Shown one piece after another: positions 8,396-17,552 of a stretch of DNA of 64,000 nucleotides. The notes under the pieces were generated by a model. It ran no database searches and had not been told where the DNA came from. It saw nothing but the letters and a program-made list of their open reading frames with translations. The DNA is from JAQVXR01 sp050945755 (GTDB lineage: Bacteria; Bacillota; Dehalobacteriia; Dehalobacteriales; Dehalobacteriaceae), in NCBI GenBank assembly GCA_050945755.1, contig JBMNTN010000001.1, positions 52,589-116,588 of the forward strand, in the 5' to 3' direction. Made by a program: the position numbers and the translations under genes. The first letter of the stretch is position 1, and every line of letters begins with the position of its first letter.

Positions 8396-9121
8396 ATGAC
8401 AGAAAATAAATCATTTTGGAAAAATTTTTTACAACCCCGCCGGGTCGGATTCTTAGTTGCAGGAATTCTGCTTTTGCTAATCGCTTATTGGGGGATTTTG
8501 TATATCATAGAAGCAACAAAAATTGTTCCTGAAGAACTGTTACCCGCCTCCATTGATAAAACTATGGCGGCTGAAACATATCGATTTCATACAAAATCGG
8601 TAATCACCATGGACACCAATGAAAAAGTGTTAAGTGACATTCAGGGAGAAAAAGCAGGTTCGGAAGATCTTCACGTAAGCGGAAATATGTTGGATACGGA
8701 GATCGATGTTTATCAAATCGGGGACACTACTTACCGCCTTGATTCCATGACCAACAAATGGATCGTCATTGAAAACAACTCTATTTTCCGGGAGTCATTA
8801 TTGATGGCGGAACTTAATCCCCTATCCAACTTTCAATTCCGTCAATTGATTTCAATTTCATATTTAGGCAAGGAAAAAATTGACGGAAGAAAAACCTACA
8901 AAATTGAGTGCATCCCGCAAATCAAGAACCAATGGCTAAACAGTTATTTCAAAAATCTTAAGTATATTATCTGGATCGATAAAAAAGATAAGCTGATAAA
9001 AAAAGCGATTGTCACCGCTAAATCTAAGGAGAAAGATACCGGCGGGCTGCAAATGGAAGTAAACCTTTATGACTATGGGGAAAAAATCGAAATTAAACCT
9101 CCTGTTCAACCTAACCTTTAA
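8396..9121 (+). CDS. Membrane-anchored LolA/LppX-like protein, unknown function
   Basis: 241 aa. One N-terminal transmembrane segment (about residues 18-38, VGFLVAGILLLLIAYWGILY) with basic residues on the inner side, followed by an extracytoplasmic domain. That domain has the pattern of LolA/LppX-like beta-half-barrels: ETYRFHTKSVITMD, then a core SISYLGKEKIDGRKTYKIEC and IIWIDKKDKLIKKAIV. Start ATG at 8396 has AAGGAGG upstream. Similar single-pass proteins occur in Peptococcaceae with no assigned role. No operon partner. Confidence 0.6.
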   Translation: MTENKSFWKNFLQPRRVGFLVAGILLLLIAYWGILYIIEATKIVPEELLPASIDKTMAAETYRFHTKSVITMDTNEKVLSDIQGEKAGSEDLHVSGNMLDTEIDVYQIGDTTYRLDSMTNKWIVIENNSIFRESLLMAELNPLSNFQFRQLISISYLGKEKIDGRKTYKIECIPQIKNQWLNSYFKNLKYIIWIDKKDKLIKKAIVTAKSKEKDTGGLQMEVNLYDYGEKIEIKPPVQPNL

Positions 9122-9190
9122 TATCATTATCAAGAAAACTTGGCTTGGGCCAAGTCACTGACACAGGCAGAAGGTTTTGTAGAATGAAAA

Positions 9191-9217
9191 AACCGGGCAG
9201 CAATTAGCTGCCCGGTT
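9191..9217. terminator. Terminator shared by groEL and the convergent gene
   Basis: 11-bp stem AACCGGGCAGC/GCTGCCCGGTT with loop AATTA. On the minus strand (groEL) it is followed by TTTTTCATTC. A second small hairpin ACTTGGC/GCCAAGT lies at 9138-9155. Confidence 0.85.
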
Positions 9218-9224
9218 GTTGGTT

Positions 9225-10850
9225 TTACATCATTCCGGGAGGCATTCCACCACCGGGCATTCCGGCAGGACCATCATCCTTCTTGGGAATATCGGCAACA
9301 ACCGTTTCCGTAGTCAGCAGCATTGCAGCGATAGATGCCGCATGCTGGAGAGCGGAACGAGTTACTTTTGTGGGGTCAACAATCCCGGAGCCAATCATAT
9401 CTTCATAATTACCTGTGGCAGCATTGTAGCCAATACCCTTGGCAGCCTCACGTATTTTTTCTACGACGACTGCTCCTTCAGCACCTGCATTATTGGCGAT
9501 TTGCTTCACAGGCTCTTCCAAAGCTTTCTTGATAATGTTGATACCGGTCTGTTCATCACCCTCAGCCTGAAGAGCTTCCACAGCAGGTATTACATTCATA
9601 AAGGCTGTCCCGCCTCCAGGTACCATTCCTTCTTCAACGGCAGCCCTGGTAGCAGAGAGAGCATCCTCGATGCGCAATTTCTTTTCTTTTAGTTCGGTTT
9701 CGGTAGCAGCCCCAACTTTAATTACGGCAACACCGCCGGCTAATTTAGCCAAACGCTCCTGAAGTTTTTCCTTGTCAAATTCGGAAGTAGACTCATCATA
9801 CTGTTTGCGGATCTGGGCAACACGGGCTTCAATATCCTTGGAATCCCCGGCGCCATCAACAATTGTCGTATTTTCTTTGCCGACTTTAACCTGGCGGGCT
9901 TTACCCAGCATGTCAAGAGTGACATTTTCTAATTTCATGCCGACTTCATCAGAAATTCTCTGTCCGCCGGTAAGAATAGCAATATCGTCTAACATTGCTT
10001 TTCTGCGATCGCCAAAACCAGGTGCTTTCACTGCCACACAGGTAAAGGTTCCTCTCAGTTTGTTAACAACCAAGGTAGCAAGGGCTTCCCCTTCTACGTC
10101 TTCTGCAATAATTAAAAGTTGCTTTCCGGCTTGAACTACTTTCTCTAAAATTGGAAGAATATCACTGATTGCGGCAATCTTTTTATCGGTAATCAATATG
10201 TATGGCTCATTGAGTACCGCTTCCATTTTATCAGTATCAGTAATCATATAAGGGGAAATATAACCCCGGTCAAACTGCATCCCTTCCACAACTTCTTGAG
10301 TGGTCTCAAAACTCTGGCTTTCTTCCACAGTGATGACTCCGTCATTGCCTACTTTATCCATAGCATCGGCTATTAATGTGCCGATTTCCGGATCATTTGC
10401 AGAAACAGAGGCAACCTGAGAAATAGCTTCTTTGGTTTCCACTTTTGTAGCATTTTTCTTGAGCTCTTCTACAGCAGCAACAACCGCTTTTTCAATTCCC
10501 CTCTTCAGGTACATAGGATTGGCTCCGGCTGCCACGTTTTTCAGGCCTTCCCGAATAATTGCCTGAGCAAGCAGACAAGCTGTGGTAGTCCCGTCTCCGG
10601 CAACATCATTAGTCTTAGTAGCAACCTCTTTTACCAGCTGAGCACCCATATTTTCAATGGGATCTTCCAGTTCGATTTCTCTGGCAATGGTCACACCGTC
10701 ATTAGTGATTAACGGGGATCCAAATTTCTTTTCCAATACAACGTTTCGGCCTTTAGGACCGAGGGTAATTTTTACTGCATTCGCCAGTGTGTTAACCCCT
10801 TTTTCCAAGGCCTGGCGCGCTTCTTCTCTAAAAACAATTTGTTTGGCCAT
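9225..10850 (-). CDS. groL: Chaperonin GroEL (60 kDa)
   Basis: 541 aa, full length. Cytosolic ATP-dependent folding chamber acting with GroES. MAKQIVFREEARQALEKGVN start, ATP site GDGTTTACLLAQAI near 86-100, and the Gly/Met-rich tail GMPGGGMPPGMM are all present. It lies 26 bases after groES, same operon, under CIRCE control. Ribosome site GAGGAGGATATAGAAA precedes the ATG. Confidence 0.99.
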   Translation of the reverse strand: MAKQIVFREEARQALEKGVNTLANAVKITLGPKGRNVVLEKKFGSPLITNDGVTIAREIELEDPIENMGAQLVKEVATKTNDVAGDGTTTACLLAQAIIREGLKNVAAGANPMYLKRGIEKAVVAAVEELKKNATKVETKEAISQVASVSANDPEIGTLIADAMDKVGNDGVITVEESQSFETTQEVVEGMQFDRGYISPYMITDTDKMEAVLNEPYILITDKKIAAISDILPILEKVVQAGKQLLIIAEDVEGEALATLVVNKLRGTFTCVAVKAPGFGDRRKAMLDDIAILTGGQRISDEVGMKLENVTLDMLGKARQVKVGKENTTIVDGAGDSKDIEARVAQIRKQYDESTSEFDKEKLQERLAKLAGGVAVIKVGAATETELKEKKLRIEDALSATRAAVEEGMVPGGGTAFMNVIPAVEALQAEGDEQTGINIIKKALEEPVKQIANNAGAEGAVVVEKIREAAKGIGYNAATGNYEDMIGSGIVDPTKVTRSALQHAASIAAMLLTTETVVADIPKKDDGPAGMPGGGMPPGMM

Positions 10851-10876
10851 TTTCTATATCCTCCTCTACACCGATA

Positions 10877-11167
10877 TTATTCGACAACCGCTAAAATGTC
10901 CCGGTCACCGTTTAGAATCAGGTATTCTTCCCCATCCTTCTTGACTTCTGTGCCGGCATATTTAGAATAAATAACCCGGTCACCAACCTTAACCTCCAAG
11001 GCAGCTCTTGACCCATTCTCCAAAACTCTCCCCGGGCCTACGGCAACTATTTCGCCCTCCTGGGGTTTCTCCTTGGCAGTATCGGGCAGTACAATGCCGC
11101 TTTTTGTTTTTTCCTCAGAAGCAAGTGCTTTAATGACTACACGGTCTCCCAACGGTTTGATGTTCAT
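10877..11167 (-). CDS. groS: Co-chaperonin GroES (10 kDa)
   Basis: 96 aa. Caps the GroEL ring. The start is ATG at 11167 (MNIKPLGDRVVIK), seven bases after AAGGAGGT; an upstream frame extension to 11185 is not needed. The mobile loop region SEEKTKSGIVLPDTAKEKPQ is intact, as is the C-terminal EEYLILNGDRDILAVVE. First gene of the groESL operon. Confidence 0.98.
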   Translation of the reverse strand: MNIKPLGDRVVIKALASEEKTKSGIVLPDTAKEKPQEGEIVAVGPGRVLENGSRAALEVKVGDRVIYSKYAGTEVKKDGEEYLILNGDRDILAVVE

Positions 11168-11215
11168 CAGCTGTACCTCCTTCACTAAGATTAATATTTA
11201 TTTTAGTTTTTATTG

Positions 11216-11242
11216 TTAGCACTCACTTAAATTGAGTGCTAA
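11216..11242 (-). promoter_or_regulatory. CIRCE operator (HrcA binding site)
   Basis: Exact TTAGCACTC-N9-GAGTGCTAA, the consensus CIRCE element, 49 bases before the groES start codon. HrcA is expected to repress groESL here and release it on heat shock. Confidence 0.97.
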
Positions 11243-11439
11243 TATCCAATAACTATAATATAAAATGAGAGTAAAACATGGCAAACCTACAATAAAGCCA
11301 ATACGGATTATTATAGGGGTTCTTGTGAGAATAGGTCTCTCATTCTTTGTTTTTCTTGACCATACTTTGTTTTTTTAAATTGGTATTTAATTTTCCTCTA
11401 TCTGAATTTATTTCCAAATTAAAAAGGGTTTATGCATGG

Positions 11440-11470
11440 CAAAAAAAATTCCTCGAAATTCGAGGAATTA
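11440..11470 (-). terminator. Terminator of the Moco operon (after moaA)
   Basis: Minus-strand stem AATTCCTCG/CGAGGAATT, five-base loop, followed by eight T residues. Confidence 0.9.
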
Positions 11471-11478
11471 TTAATGGT

Positions 11479-12438
11479 TTAGCCTCCGATTGCACTCATC
11501 ATCCGTTCTTGCACACCAAGATGATGGTGATCCGGCTTAAGCGCAACAACTTGATGGACTACCTTTTTTAATTCTTTATCTGTTCCATTTCGGAGTAAAT
11601 CAAAACAGCTAAGATAGTGGTCCCCATGCAAGCAGGGATATATTCTGCCATCTGCTGTTAGGCGAATGCGATTGCATTTGGCGCAAAAATGACTACTGAT
11701 GGCACTGATAAATCCAACTGTACCCTGGCACCCCGGTAGTTGCCAAACCTGAGCCGGCCCATTTCCATTAACCCAAGCAGGTTTTAATTCACCCACTTCT
11801 CGGAGCCGGTCAATAGTTTCCGCTGTACTGACAAAGCTATCTTTTCCCCAGATACTACCCATGCCCACCGGCATCAGCTCAATAAAACGCACATGTAAAG
11901 GCATATCGCGGGATAAAAGAGCCAAGTCAACGACCTCATCGTCATTAAAACCCCGTACCACCACGACATTTAATTTGACCGGATCTAAGCAGGCCTTAAA
12001 AGCAGCATCAATCCCCTTCAACACCTTTTTGACATCTCCGCCCCGGGTAATCCAAGCATACCTTTCTCTGTCCAAAGAATCTAGACTGATATTGATCCGG
12101 TTTACTCCCACCTGCTTTAAATCAGTCGCCATCTTTGAGAGCAAAATCCCGTTACTTGTGATGCTAATCTCCTGTAAACTCAGTTCCTTTAATTTTTCAA
12201 TAAAATGTAACAGGCCTTTGCGCACCAGGGGTTCACCCCCGGTGATACGCACCTTGCTAATTCCTTCCTCGGTAAAAGTCCGTACCATCCGGTGGATTTC
12301 TTCCCACCGAAGTATTTGCTCATGGTCTTTTATGTCTACTCCATCCTCCGGCATACAGTAGCGGCAACGTAAATTACATTTATCAGTAACAGAAATCCGC
12401 AGATAATCTATTTTTCGATGGAACCTGTCAATTAACAT
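11479..12438 (-). CDS. moaA: GTP 3',8-cyclase MoaA
   Basis: 319 aa radical SAM enzyme that starts molybdenum cofactor synthesis by cyclising GTP. N-terminal cluster motif CNLRCRYC near residue 20; the substrate-side cluster is CAKCNRIRLTADGRIYPC near 250-270; GGEPLVRKGL follows the SAM site. The C-terminal GG tail (SAIGG) needed for activity is present. It is the last gene of the operon, two bases after the moeA-PBP fusion. Confidence 0.97.
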   Translation of the reverse strand: MLIDRFHRKIDYLRISVTDKCNLRCRYCMPEDGVDIKDHEQILRWEEIHRMVRTFTEEGISKVRITGGEPLVRKGLLHFIEKLKELSLQEISITSNGILLSKMATDLKQVGVNRINISLDSLDRERYAWITRGGDVKKVLKGIDAAFKACLDPVKLNVVVVRGFNDDEVVDLALLSRDMPLHVRFIELMPVGMGSIWGKDSFVSTAETIDRLREVGELKPAWVNGNGPAQVWQLPGCQGTVGFISAISSHFCAKCNRIRLTADGRIYPCLHGDHYLSCFDLLRNGTDKELKKVVHQVVALKPDHHHLGVQERMMSAIGG

Positions 12439-12440
12439 TT

Positions 12441-14357
12441 TTAGTTCCTCCAGATGATTTTCCCAGTGTCCCTCGTGCTGTATCCGCCTAAACTTTCCAC
12501 CTCTTTAAGAAAATCTTTGGTAACAATCACTTCTCTTAAGGCTTGAACTAACTGAGAATCCCAGTAATCAGCATCAAATAAGAGATCATACCTCTCTTCG
12601 GCAATCGGAATAAAATCCAAATCCATCGCCTGAGCTGCCGCTAAAATCCCCATCCCGCAATCAGCGGTTCCTGATGTAATTGCTACCGCCACGCCTAAAT
12701 GGGTAAACTCTTCTCGCTTATAACCCTCAATATCATTGGGCTGAATCCCTAATTGCTGTAGTTGGAAATCAAATAATACCCGGGTTCCCGCTCCCGCCTG
12801 ACGGTTCACAAAAGTAAGATCCGGCCGAGATAGATCGGCAATACCTTTAATGTTTTTCGGGTTTCCTTTTAAAACAATTAGCCCCTGCTGACGATAAACG
12901 AGGTTAAGAAGGACAACCCGTTTTCCCGGCAAATATTTATTAATATAAGATACATTGTATTCTCCGGTTTCCGGATCAAGTAGATGAATTCCCGCAGCAT
13001 GAGCCTCTCCCCGGCGGATAGCCATCAATCCGCCGGTACTACCAACATGAGCACTGGACAAGTAAGCTAAACCCTTTTTCTCCAAATAGTTGCGGATAAT
13101 ATCCAGACACATATCATGGCTGCCTGTGATGATCAAGGTCCGCTCAACTCTTTCGGATTCTCGCATCAGTTCTACTTCAACTTCTTGCCCGGCATGGTAC
13201 CCTTCGGAAAGACGCGGCACTCTAAGGATTCCATCCGCTTTAACCAGAGAAGTAACAATCCCGGCACCGCGGGAAATGGGCGTGGCAATTACTTTCCCCC
13301 CAATTTTCCCCAGCTTGACCCGCATAAACTCTTCCTGTCCCAAAGGAGAAACAATCTTTTTGGCTGTAAGGGCTTTTATTTTTGCCGGCATAGGTAAGTC
13401 TCCACCCCCCAGACGGTAGACAAGAGGTTTAACAAAGAGGTCCAGGGTAAAGTAGGCAGATACCGGGTAACCGGGAATCCCAATAACAGGTGTCTGTCCA
13501 ATTGCTCCTAATATGACAGGTTTCCCCGGTTTGATTGCCACTCCATGGACGACAACTTTTCCTAATTCCCGAATAATATCTGAGGTAAAGTCTTCCCGAC
13601 CAGCTGAAGACCCGGCATTAACAACTACTAGATCAAAGCTATCGGCCGCAGATTTTATTTTATCTTTTAACAGATCATAATCGTCCACAGTCATCCCCAA
13701 AATTTGGGCTTCTGCACCCCAACTTCGTACTGCCGCCGCCAGCATTGACCCATTATATTCAATAATATCCCCAGGTTTAAGATCACTGCCGGGAGACACC
13801 AGCTCCGTCCCCGTTGGAAGTATCGCTACTCGAACACGAGAATAGACTTTTACATTAAGTATCCCGCCGGCAAGCAACGCTCCAATGTCAACCGGAGACA
13901 ACCGGTGACGGGCGGGTACAATCATTTCGCCCACGACCATATCCTCACCGACTGTTCGAACATGCTGCCAAGGAGCGACAGGCTGGATGATTTCTATCGT
14001 ATCCTCATCCGGATAATAAAGATCCTCAACCATAATAACTGCATCAAAACCTTTTGGGACGGGATCTCCCGTATCAACTTCTACCGCCTGCTCATTTATT
14101 TTCAGTCTTACCGGGGTGGTTTCACTGGCCCCGTAAGTATCCTTCGCCCGGACAGCTACCCCATCCATTGCCGCAGCATGGTAATGAGGTGAGGAAACCA
14201 GCGCATATACCGCTTCAGCCGTTACCCTTCCAGCTGCCTGGGGAACAGGGATTTCCTCCGTTTTACCTTTGATATTTTCCTTGCTTAGAAACTCCCAGTA
14301 AACAGTCTGGGCATCCTCAACAGGCAAATTATCTAAATAGACACGTCTTTTTGCCAC
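12441..14357 (-). CDS. moeA: MoeA molybdotransferase fused to a PBP-like substrate-binding domain
   Basis: 638 aa. Residues about 1-400 are MoeA (MOCF-biosynthesis signature VVNAGSSAGREDFT, GVAIKPGKPVILGAIG, GIPGYPVSAYF), the enzyme that inserts molybdate into adenylated molybdopterin. Residues about 405-638 form a periplasmic-binding-protein-like domain (RTLIITGSHDMCLDIIRNYL, then NRQAGAGTRVLFDFQL), lacking a signal peptide, so it is cytosolic. This fusion is widespread in Clostridia and archaea; the binding domain may sense molybdate, tungstate or cofactor. Second moeA-type protein of the operon, so the pair may divide Mo and W or MGD steps. Confidence 0.93.
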   Translation of the reverse strand: MAKRRVYLDNLPVEDAQTVYWEFLSKENIKGKTEEIPVPQAAGRVTAEAVYALVSSPHYHAAAMDGVAVRAKDTYGASETTPVRLKINEQAVEVDTGDPVPKGFDAVIMVEDLYYPDEDTIEIIQPVAPWQHVRTVGEDMVVGEMIVPARHRLSPVDIGALLAGGILNVKVYSRVRVAILPTGTELVSPGSDLKPGDIIEYNGSMLAAAVRSWGAEAQILGMTVDDYDLLKDKIKSAADSFDLVVVNAGSSAGREDFTSDIIRELGKVVVHGVAIKPGKPVILGAIGQTPVIGIPGYPVSAYFTLDLFVKPLVYRLGGGDLPMPAKIKALTAKKIVSPLGQEEFMRVKLGKIGGKVIATPISRGAGIVTSLVKADGILRVPRLSEGYHAGQEVEVELMRESERVERTLIITGSHDMCLDIIRNYLEKKGLAYLSSAHVGSTGGLMAIRRGEAHAAGIHLLDPETGEYNVSYINKYLPGKRVVLLNLVYRQQGLIVLKGNPKNIKGIADLSRPDLTFVNRQAGAGTRVLFDFQLQQLGIQPNDIEGYKREEFTHLGVAVAITSGTADCGMGILAAAQAMDLDFIPIAEERYDLLFDADYWDSQLVQALREVIVTKDFLKEVESLGGYSTRDTGKIIWRN

Positions 14358-14399
14358 TAATTACCATCTCCACAATATACATTATCCTGACTATGTCAA

Positions 14400-15611
14400 T
14401 CAGAAGAGAATAACCTCAACCCTTTCTCCTGCACACAGTCCTTCTTTTGAAAGGGGAATCCGAATCATCCCATCAGCCTCTGCCAAAGTATGAATCAATC
14501 CCGATTTACCTAACACTGGTACAGCCACTGTCTTTTCATGATCAGAAAAAAGCTTGACCCGAACATAATCTTCTCGGCCTGGACCGGAAGCGAGATTCCT
14601 GTTCAGAACTGCCCATACAGTTTGCTCCCCATCTTGATATGTGCCCCATTTCAGCAAAGGTTGAACAAGCAGATAGAATGCAATCGCAGCAGATGCCGGA
14701 TGCCCGGGCAATCCCATTACCAGCTTATTTTTTACGACCGCTGCCAAAGTAGGCTTGCCTGGACGGATAGCCAGTCCGTGAAAAATTAAGCCTTCGGATA
14801 GTACCTCCAAAGTAAGGTCCCGTACTCCAATAGAACTCCCTCCGGAAATGATAACCAGGTCATTTTCTTCTATTGCCTTATCCAAAGTATCCTGAAGCTG
14901 AGTTCGGTCATCCCTGACAATACCGTAAAGGGTCGGGATCCCGCCGCTTTTTTCGATCAAACCGGCCAAACAAAAAGTGTTCACATCCCGTACTTGCCCT
15001 TGCTTTGGCACAACTGCCGGTTCAACTAATTCCTCTCCTGTAGAAATAACTCCAACATGCAGCCGCTCGGTAACTTCTATGGTTTCATATCCAACAGCTG
15101 CCGCCAATCCCATTTGGTACGGCCCAATTACTGTTCCGCGGGCAAGCACCACACTATCTGCTGCAACATCTTCACCTCTCCGGATAATGTAATCTCCCGG
15201 AGCAGAAGGTTTATATACTTCTATTGTAGAAGCATCCATTTTTTCCGTATACTCAATCATTACGATCCCGTCCGCCCCGGCGGGAAGCATTCCTCCGGTG
15301 GCAATCGCCACCGCCTCATTTGCCTGAAGAATAATATCTGGTTGGTCGCCCATGGCAACTTCCCCCACTACTTTAAAAAGAGCGGGCAAAGATTCCGATG
15401 CCCCAAAAGTATCCGCTGCTCGAACAGCATAACCGTCTACAACAGATCTATCAAATCCGGGAACGGGTTCCTTGGCCACAAGATCTACCGCCAACCGCCT
15501 ATTCAAGCCCTCACTAATCTTTACTCGTTCTATTCTTTGCGGTAACTTCCATTGATTGGTGATTAAGCTGCGTCCCTGATCAAGTGTCACAACCTGAAAT
15601 AATTCGCTCAT
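14400..15611 (-). CDS. moeA: Molybdopterin molybdenumtransferase MoeA
   Basis: 403 aa stand-alone MoeA. It has the PVPGFDRSVVDGYAVRA N-terminal signature, VIISGGSSIGVRDLT, GLAIRPGKPTLAAV and GLPGHPASAAIAF. The chosen start, ATG 15611, shares its A with the TAA of the preceding small gene (TAATG), which suggests coupled translation. A frame extension to 15632 would overlap the upstream gene. Followed after 42 bases by the moeA-PBP fusion. Confidence 0.95.
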   Translation of the reverse strand: MSELFQVVTLDQGRSLITNQWKLPQRIERVKISEGLNRRLAVDLVAKEPVPGFDRSVVDGYAVRAADTFGASESLPALFKVVGEVAMGDQPDIILQANEAVAIATGGMLPAGADGIVMIEYTEKMDASTIEVYKPSAPGDYIIRRGEDVAADSVVLARGTVIGPYQMGLAAAVGYETIEVTERLHVGVISTGEELVEPAVVPKQGQVRDVNTFCLAGLIEKSGGIPTLYGIVRDDRTQLQDTLDKAIEENDLVIISGGSSIGVRDLTLEVLSEGLIFHGLAIRPGKPTLAAVVKNKLVMGLPGHPASAAIAFYLLVQPLLKWGTYQDGEQTVWAVLNRNLASGPGREDYVRVKLFSDHEKTVAVPVLGKSGLIHTLAEADGMIRIPLSKEGLCAGERVEVILF

Positions 15612-15790
15612 TAAAAACATCCTAATTGACAATTTATTATTTTGATTCCCAGTTCATCGGCAGCCGCCCCAATTACCCCTAGAGGCACCCCCAATTCTTC
15701 CCCTAATTTATGAGCTTTGGCACAACTAATGCGTCCATTTTCTGCCGCTTCTCGTACCGCATCCAGAATATTTTGGGCAATCTGACCCAT
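15611..15790 (-). CDS. Small conserved protein leading the Moco operon (59 aa)
   Basis: Begins MGQIAQNILDAVREAAENGR and ends ELGIKIINCQLGCF. The central ISCAKAHKLGEELGVPLGVI has the shape of a helix-turn-helix (helix, GVP turn, helix). The C-terminal CQLGC could bind metal. ATG at 15790 follows GGGAGGG. It is the first gene after the Moco-type leader and coupled to moeA by TAATG. I recall similar short proteins next to moeA in Clostridia but know no function. A regulator or metal carrier for the pathway is an inference. Confidence 0.75.
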   Translation of the reverse strand: MGQIAQNILDAVREAAENGRISCAKAHKLGEELGVPLGVIGAAADELGIKIINCQLGCF

Positions 15791-15831
15791 ATTTTTCCCT
15801 CCCATTTATATTAAAATAAAAAATCTATTAA

Positions 15832-15990
15832 CAAAAAACACCCTTCGGAAAGGATGCCAATAACTAATTACTCCTTTCCAAGCACGGGAGGCAAAGCTGT
15901 TTCCAGCCATACCCTTTGGCCTTAAGGCCAGACTGTTTTTCCCGGATTGTCCGAAGGGTCAAACAGTTCGGAGAAAATATTTTTTAAATC
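15832..15990 (-). ncRNA. Molybdenum-cofactor-type riboswitch leader with terminator
   Basis: Structured leader 45-200 bases upstream of the Moco operon. On the minus strand it carries GGCTGGAAACAGC (GNRA-capped stem, about 15894-15909), GCCTCCCG, and the GGAAAGGA/TCCTTTCC stem, all fitting my memory of the Moco RNA motif. The outer helix is a perfect 10-bp pair, ACCCTTCGGA (15950-15959) with TCCGAAGGGT (15840-15849), followed at once by TTTTTT (15833-15838). A TGGCCTTAAGGCCA palindrome lies inside (15917-15930). Location and structure suit feedback control by Moco. Class assignment is by eye. Confidence 0.75.
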
Positions 15991-16020
15991 TTTAATAATT
16001 GACATTATTCTATTTGTTTA

Positions 16021-17445
16021 TTAAAATTCCTGCTCCTCATTCTCAACTTCTAAACCTATTCCCGGTAAGACTATGGAGAATGTACTTCCTTTGCCTACAG
16101 TACTGGTAACTTTGATTTCCCCTCCATGGTTTTGAATAATCCGTCGACTTACCGCAAATCCCAAACCGGTCCCTTCATCTTTTGTCGTAAAGAAAGGTTT
16201 ACCCAGCTGCTTCATGGTAGCTTCATCCATACCAACACCGGTATCAGACACTTCAATCCATGCCTCATTCAAATAATAATCATACCAAGTTCTAAGTGTA
16301 ACCGTCCCCCCCTGGGGCATCGCGGCCAGCGCATTTGATAAGAGATTTATCAGTACCTGCTTGAGCTGGGCATCATCAAGCATTAATAACGGTACCTTTA
16401 ACCCATATTCCTCCTCAATTTTAATCTTTTTATAGGCCGCATCACTGGATATGAGGATTACCGCCTCCCGGACCAAACAATTTAAATCATGCTTTGCCAA
16501 ACAAGGTTGTGATGGTCGGGAAAAATGTAAAAACTCTTTAACTATTCTGTTTACCCGTTCAATCTCCCCAATTACAATATCACTATGTGCTACCATGGGA
16601 ATAGCCATATCTTGGCTTTTTTCCTGGAGCAATTGGACAAAACTTTTTATTGATTGTAACGGATTGCGGATTTCATGAGCAATTCCAGCTGCCATCTGGC
16701 CTACCGCACTAAGACACTCATTACGTTGCATTTGTTCTTCCAATAGTCGGTTAGCCGTATTATCTTTAATCTTGAGAAATACTCCTACCGGCAGGCCGGA
16801 ATAATCCTTAAGAATTTTTGTCGTAATATTTAACGTACACTTTTCACCATAATATAACCCGTCCAGTTCGATATTATCATAGCAAATCCCCCGGTCTATC
16901 GCATCTTCCAGAAAGGATAAAACGGATAGCTGATTACAAAGAACCAAACTTCCTGTTTGCAGCTCCCGATAAGACTTGCCCACCGCCAGTTTCTTATCCG
17001 CCCCTAATAACTCTTCTCCAACATTGTTAATATAAGTGATTATCCCATCTTTATCCAAAGTGATAATCCCTGACTCAATCGACTCAAAAATACTATGGCC
17101 CAGTTCTGTGATCACACAAAGGTCGACTACCCAGGACTTTACCGCTAAAAATATTTTTTCCTCCACCGGATCTTGGGAAATGGTCCGGTCCAAGTTTGCT
17201 TTTATATTCTTAATGGATGTTTCCAACCATAACAGATATTTCCCAAACAGGATGTCTAATGCAAAAGTTGCTGCTATGCCCCAAAAAAGAGCAGCGGCAA
17301 TGATAATCAGTCCCCCATTCCTTAAACTAGAAAGCCCCTCGTATCCTTGGGCTAAACAGAATCCTCCCGCCCCCATTAAAGGAACAACGGAAATGCAAAA
17401 AACAACTATCGCCATCCGATAAACAACTTTTATTCTACCAAACAC
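16021..17445 (-). CDS. Membrane PAS-domain sensor histidine kinase (orphan)
   Basis: 474 aa. Two transmembrane segments near residues 10-33 and 43-66 with almost no external loop, then a linker, a PAS domain (about 115-230, SIESGIITLDKDGIITYINN), HisKA with phospho-acceptor His257 in GIAHEIRNPLQSIKSF, and HATPase with N box NLLSNALAAMPQGG, DTGVGMD and GTGLGFAVSRRII. Complete and likely active. Resembles AtoS/KinA-type kinases. No response regulator is adjacent, so the partner is elsewhere; a sporulation phosphorelay or a sigma-54 regulator is possible. GTG start with AGGGTG upstream. Confidence 0.9.
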   Translation of the reverse strand: MFGRIKVVYRMAIVVFCISVVPLMGAGGFCLAQGYEGLSSLRNGGLIIIAAALFWGIAATFALDILFGKYLLWLETSIKNIKANLDRTISQDPVEEKIFLAVKSWVVDLCVITELGHSIFESIESGIITLDKDGIITYINNVGEELLGADKKLAVGKSYRELQTGSLVLCNQLSVLSFLEDAIDRGICYDNIELDGLYYGEKCTLNITTKILKDYSGLPVGVFLKIKDNTANRLLEEQMQRNECLSAVGQMAAGIAHEIRNPLQSIKSFVQLLQEKSQDMAIPMVAHSDIVIGEIERVNRIVKEFLHFSRPSQPCLAKHDLNCLVREAVILISSDAAYKKIKIEEEYGLKVPLLMLDDAQLKQVLINLLSNALAAMPQGGTVTLRTWYDYYLNEAWIEVSDTGVGMDEATMKQLGKPFFTTKDEGTGLGFAVSRRIIQNHGGEIKVTSTVGKGSTFSIVLPGIGLEVENEEQEF

Positions 17446-17552
17446 GAAATCACCCTGGAACTTTTTGGTATCTTGCGATTTTTAATTCGTGCTTTCCATG
17501 ATTATTCCTCTATTGGTGTTTCGCCATTGTTCGGCAGAAATAAGGAACGAGG

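Noticed and set aside
16021..17445. Two-component system pair
   Set aside because: No response regulator gene is adjacent; only the kinase is supported.
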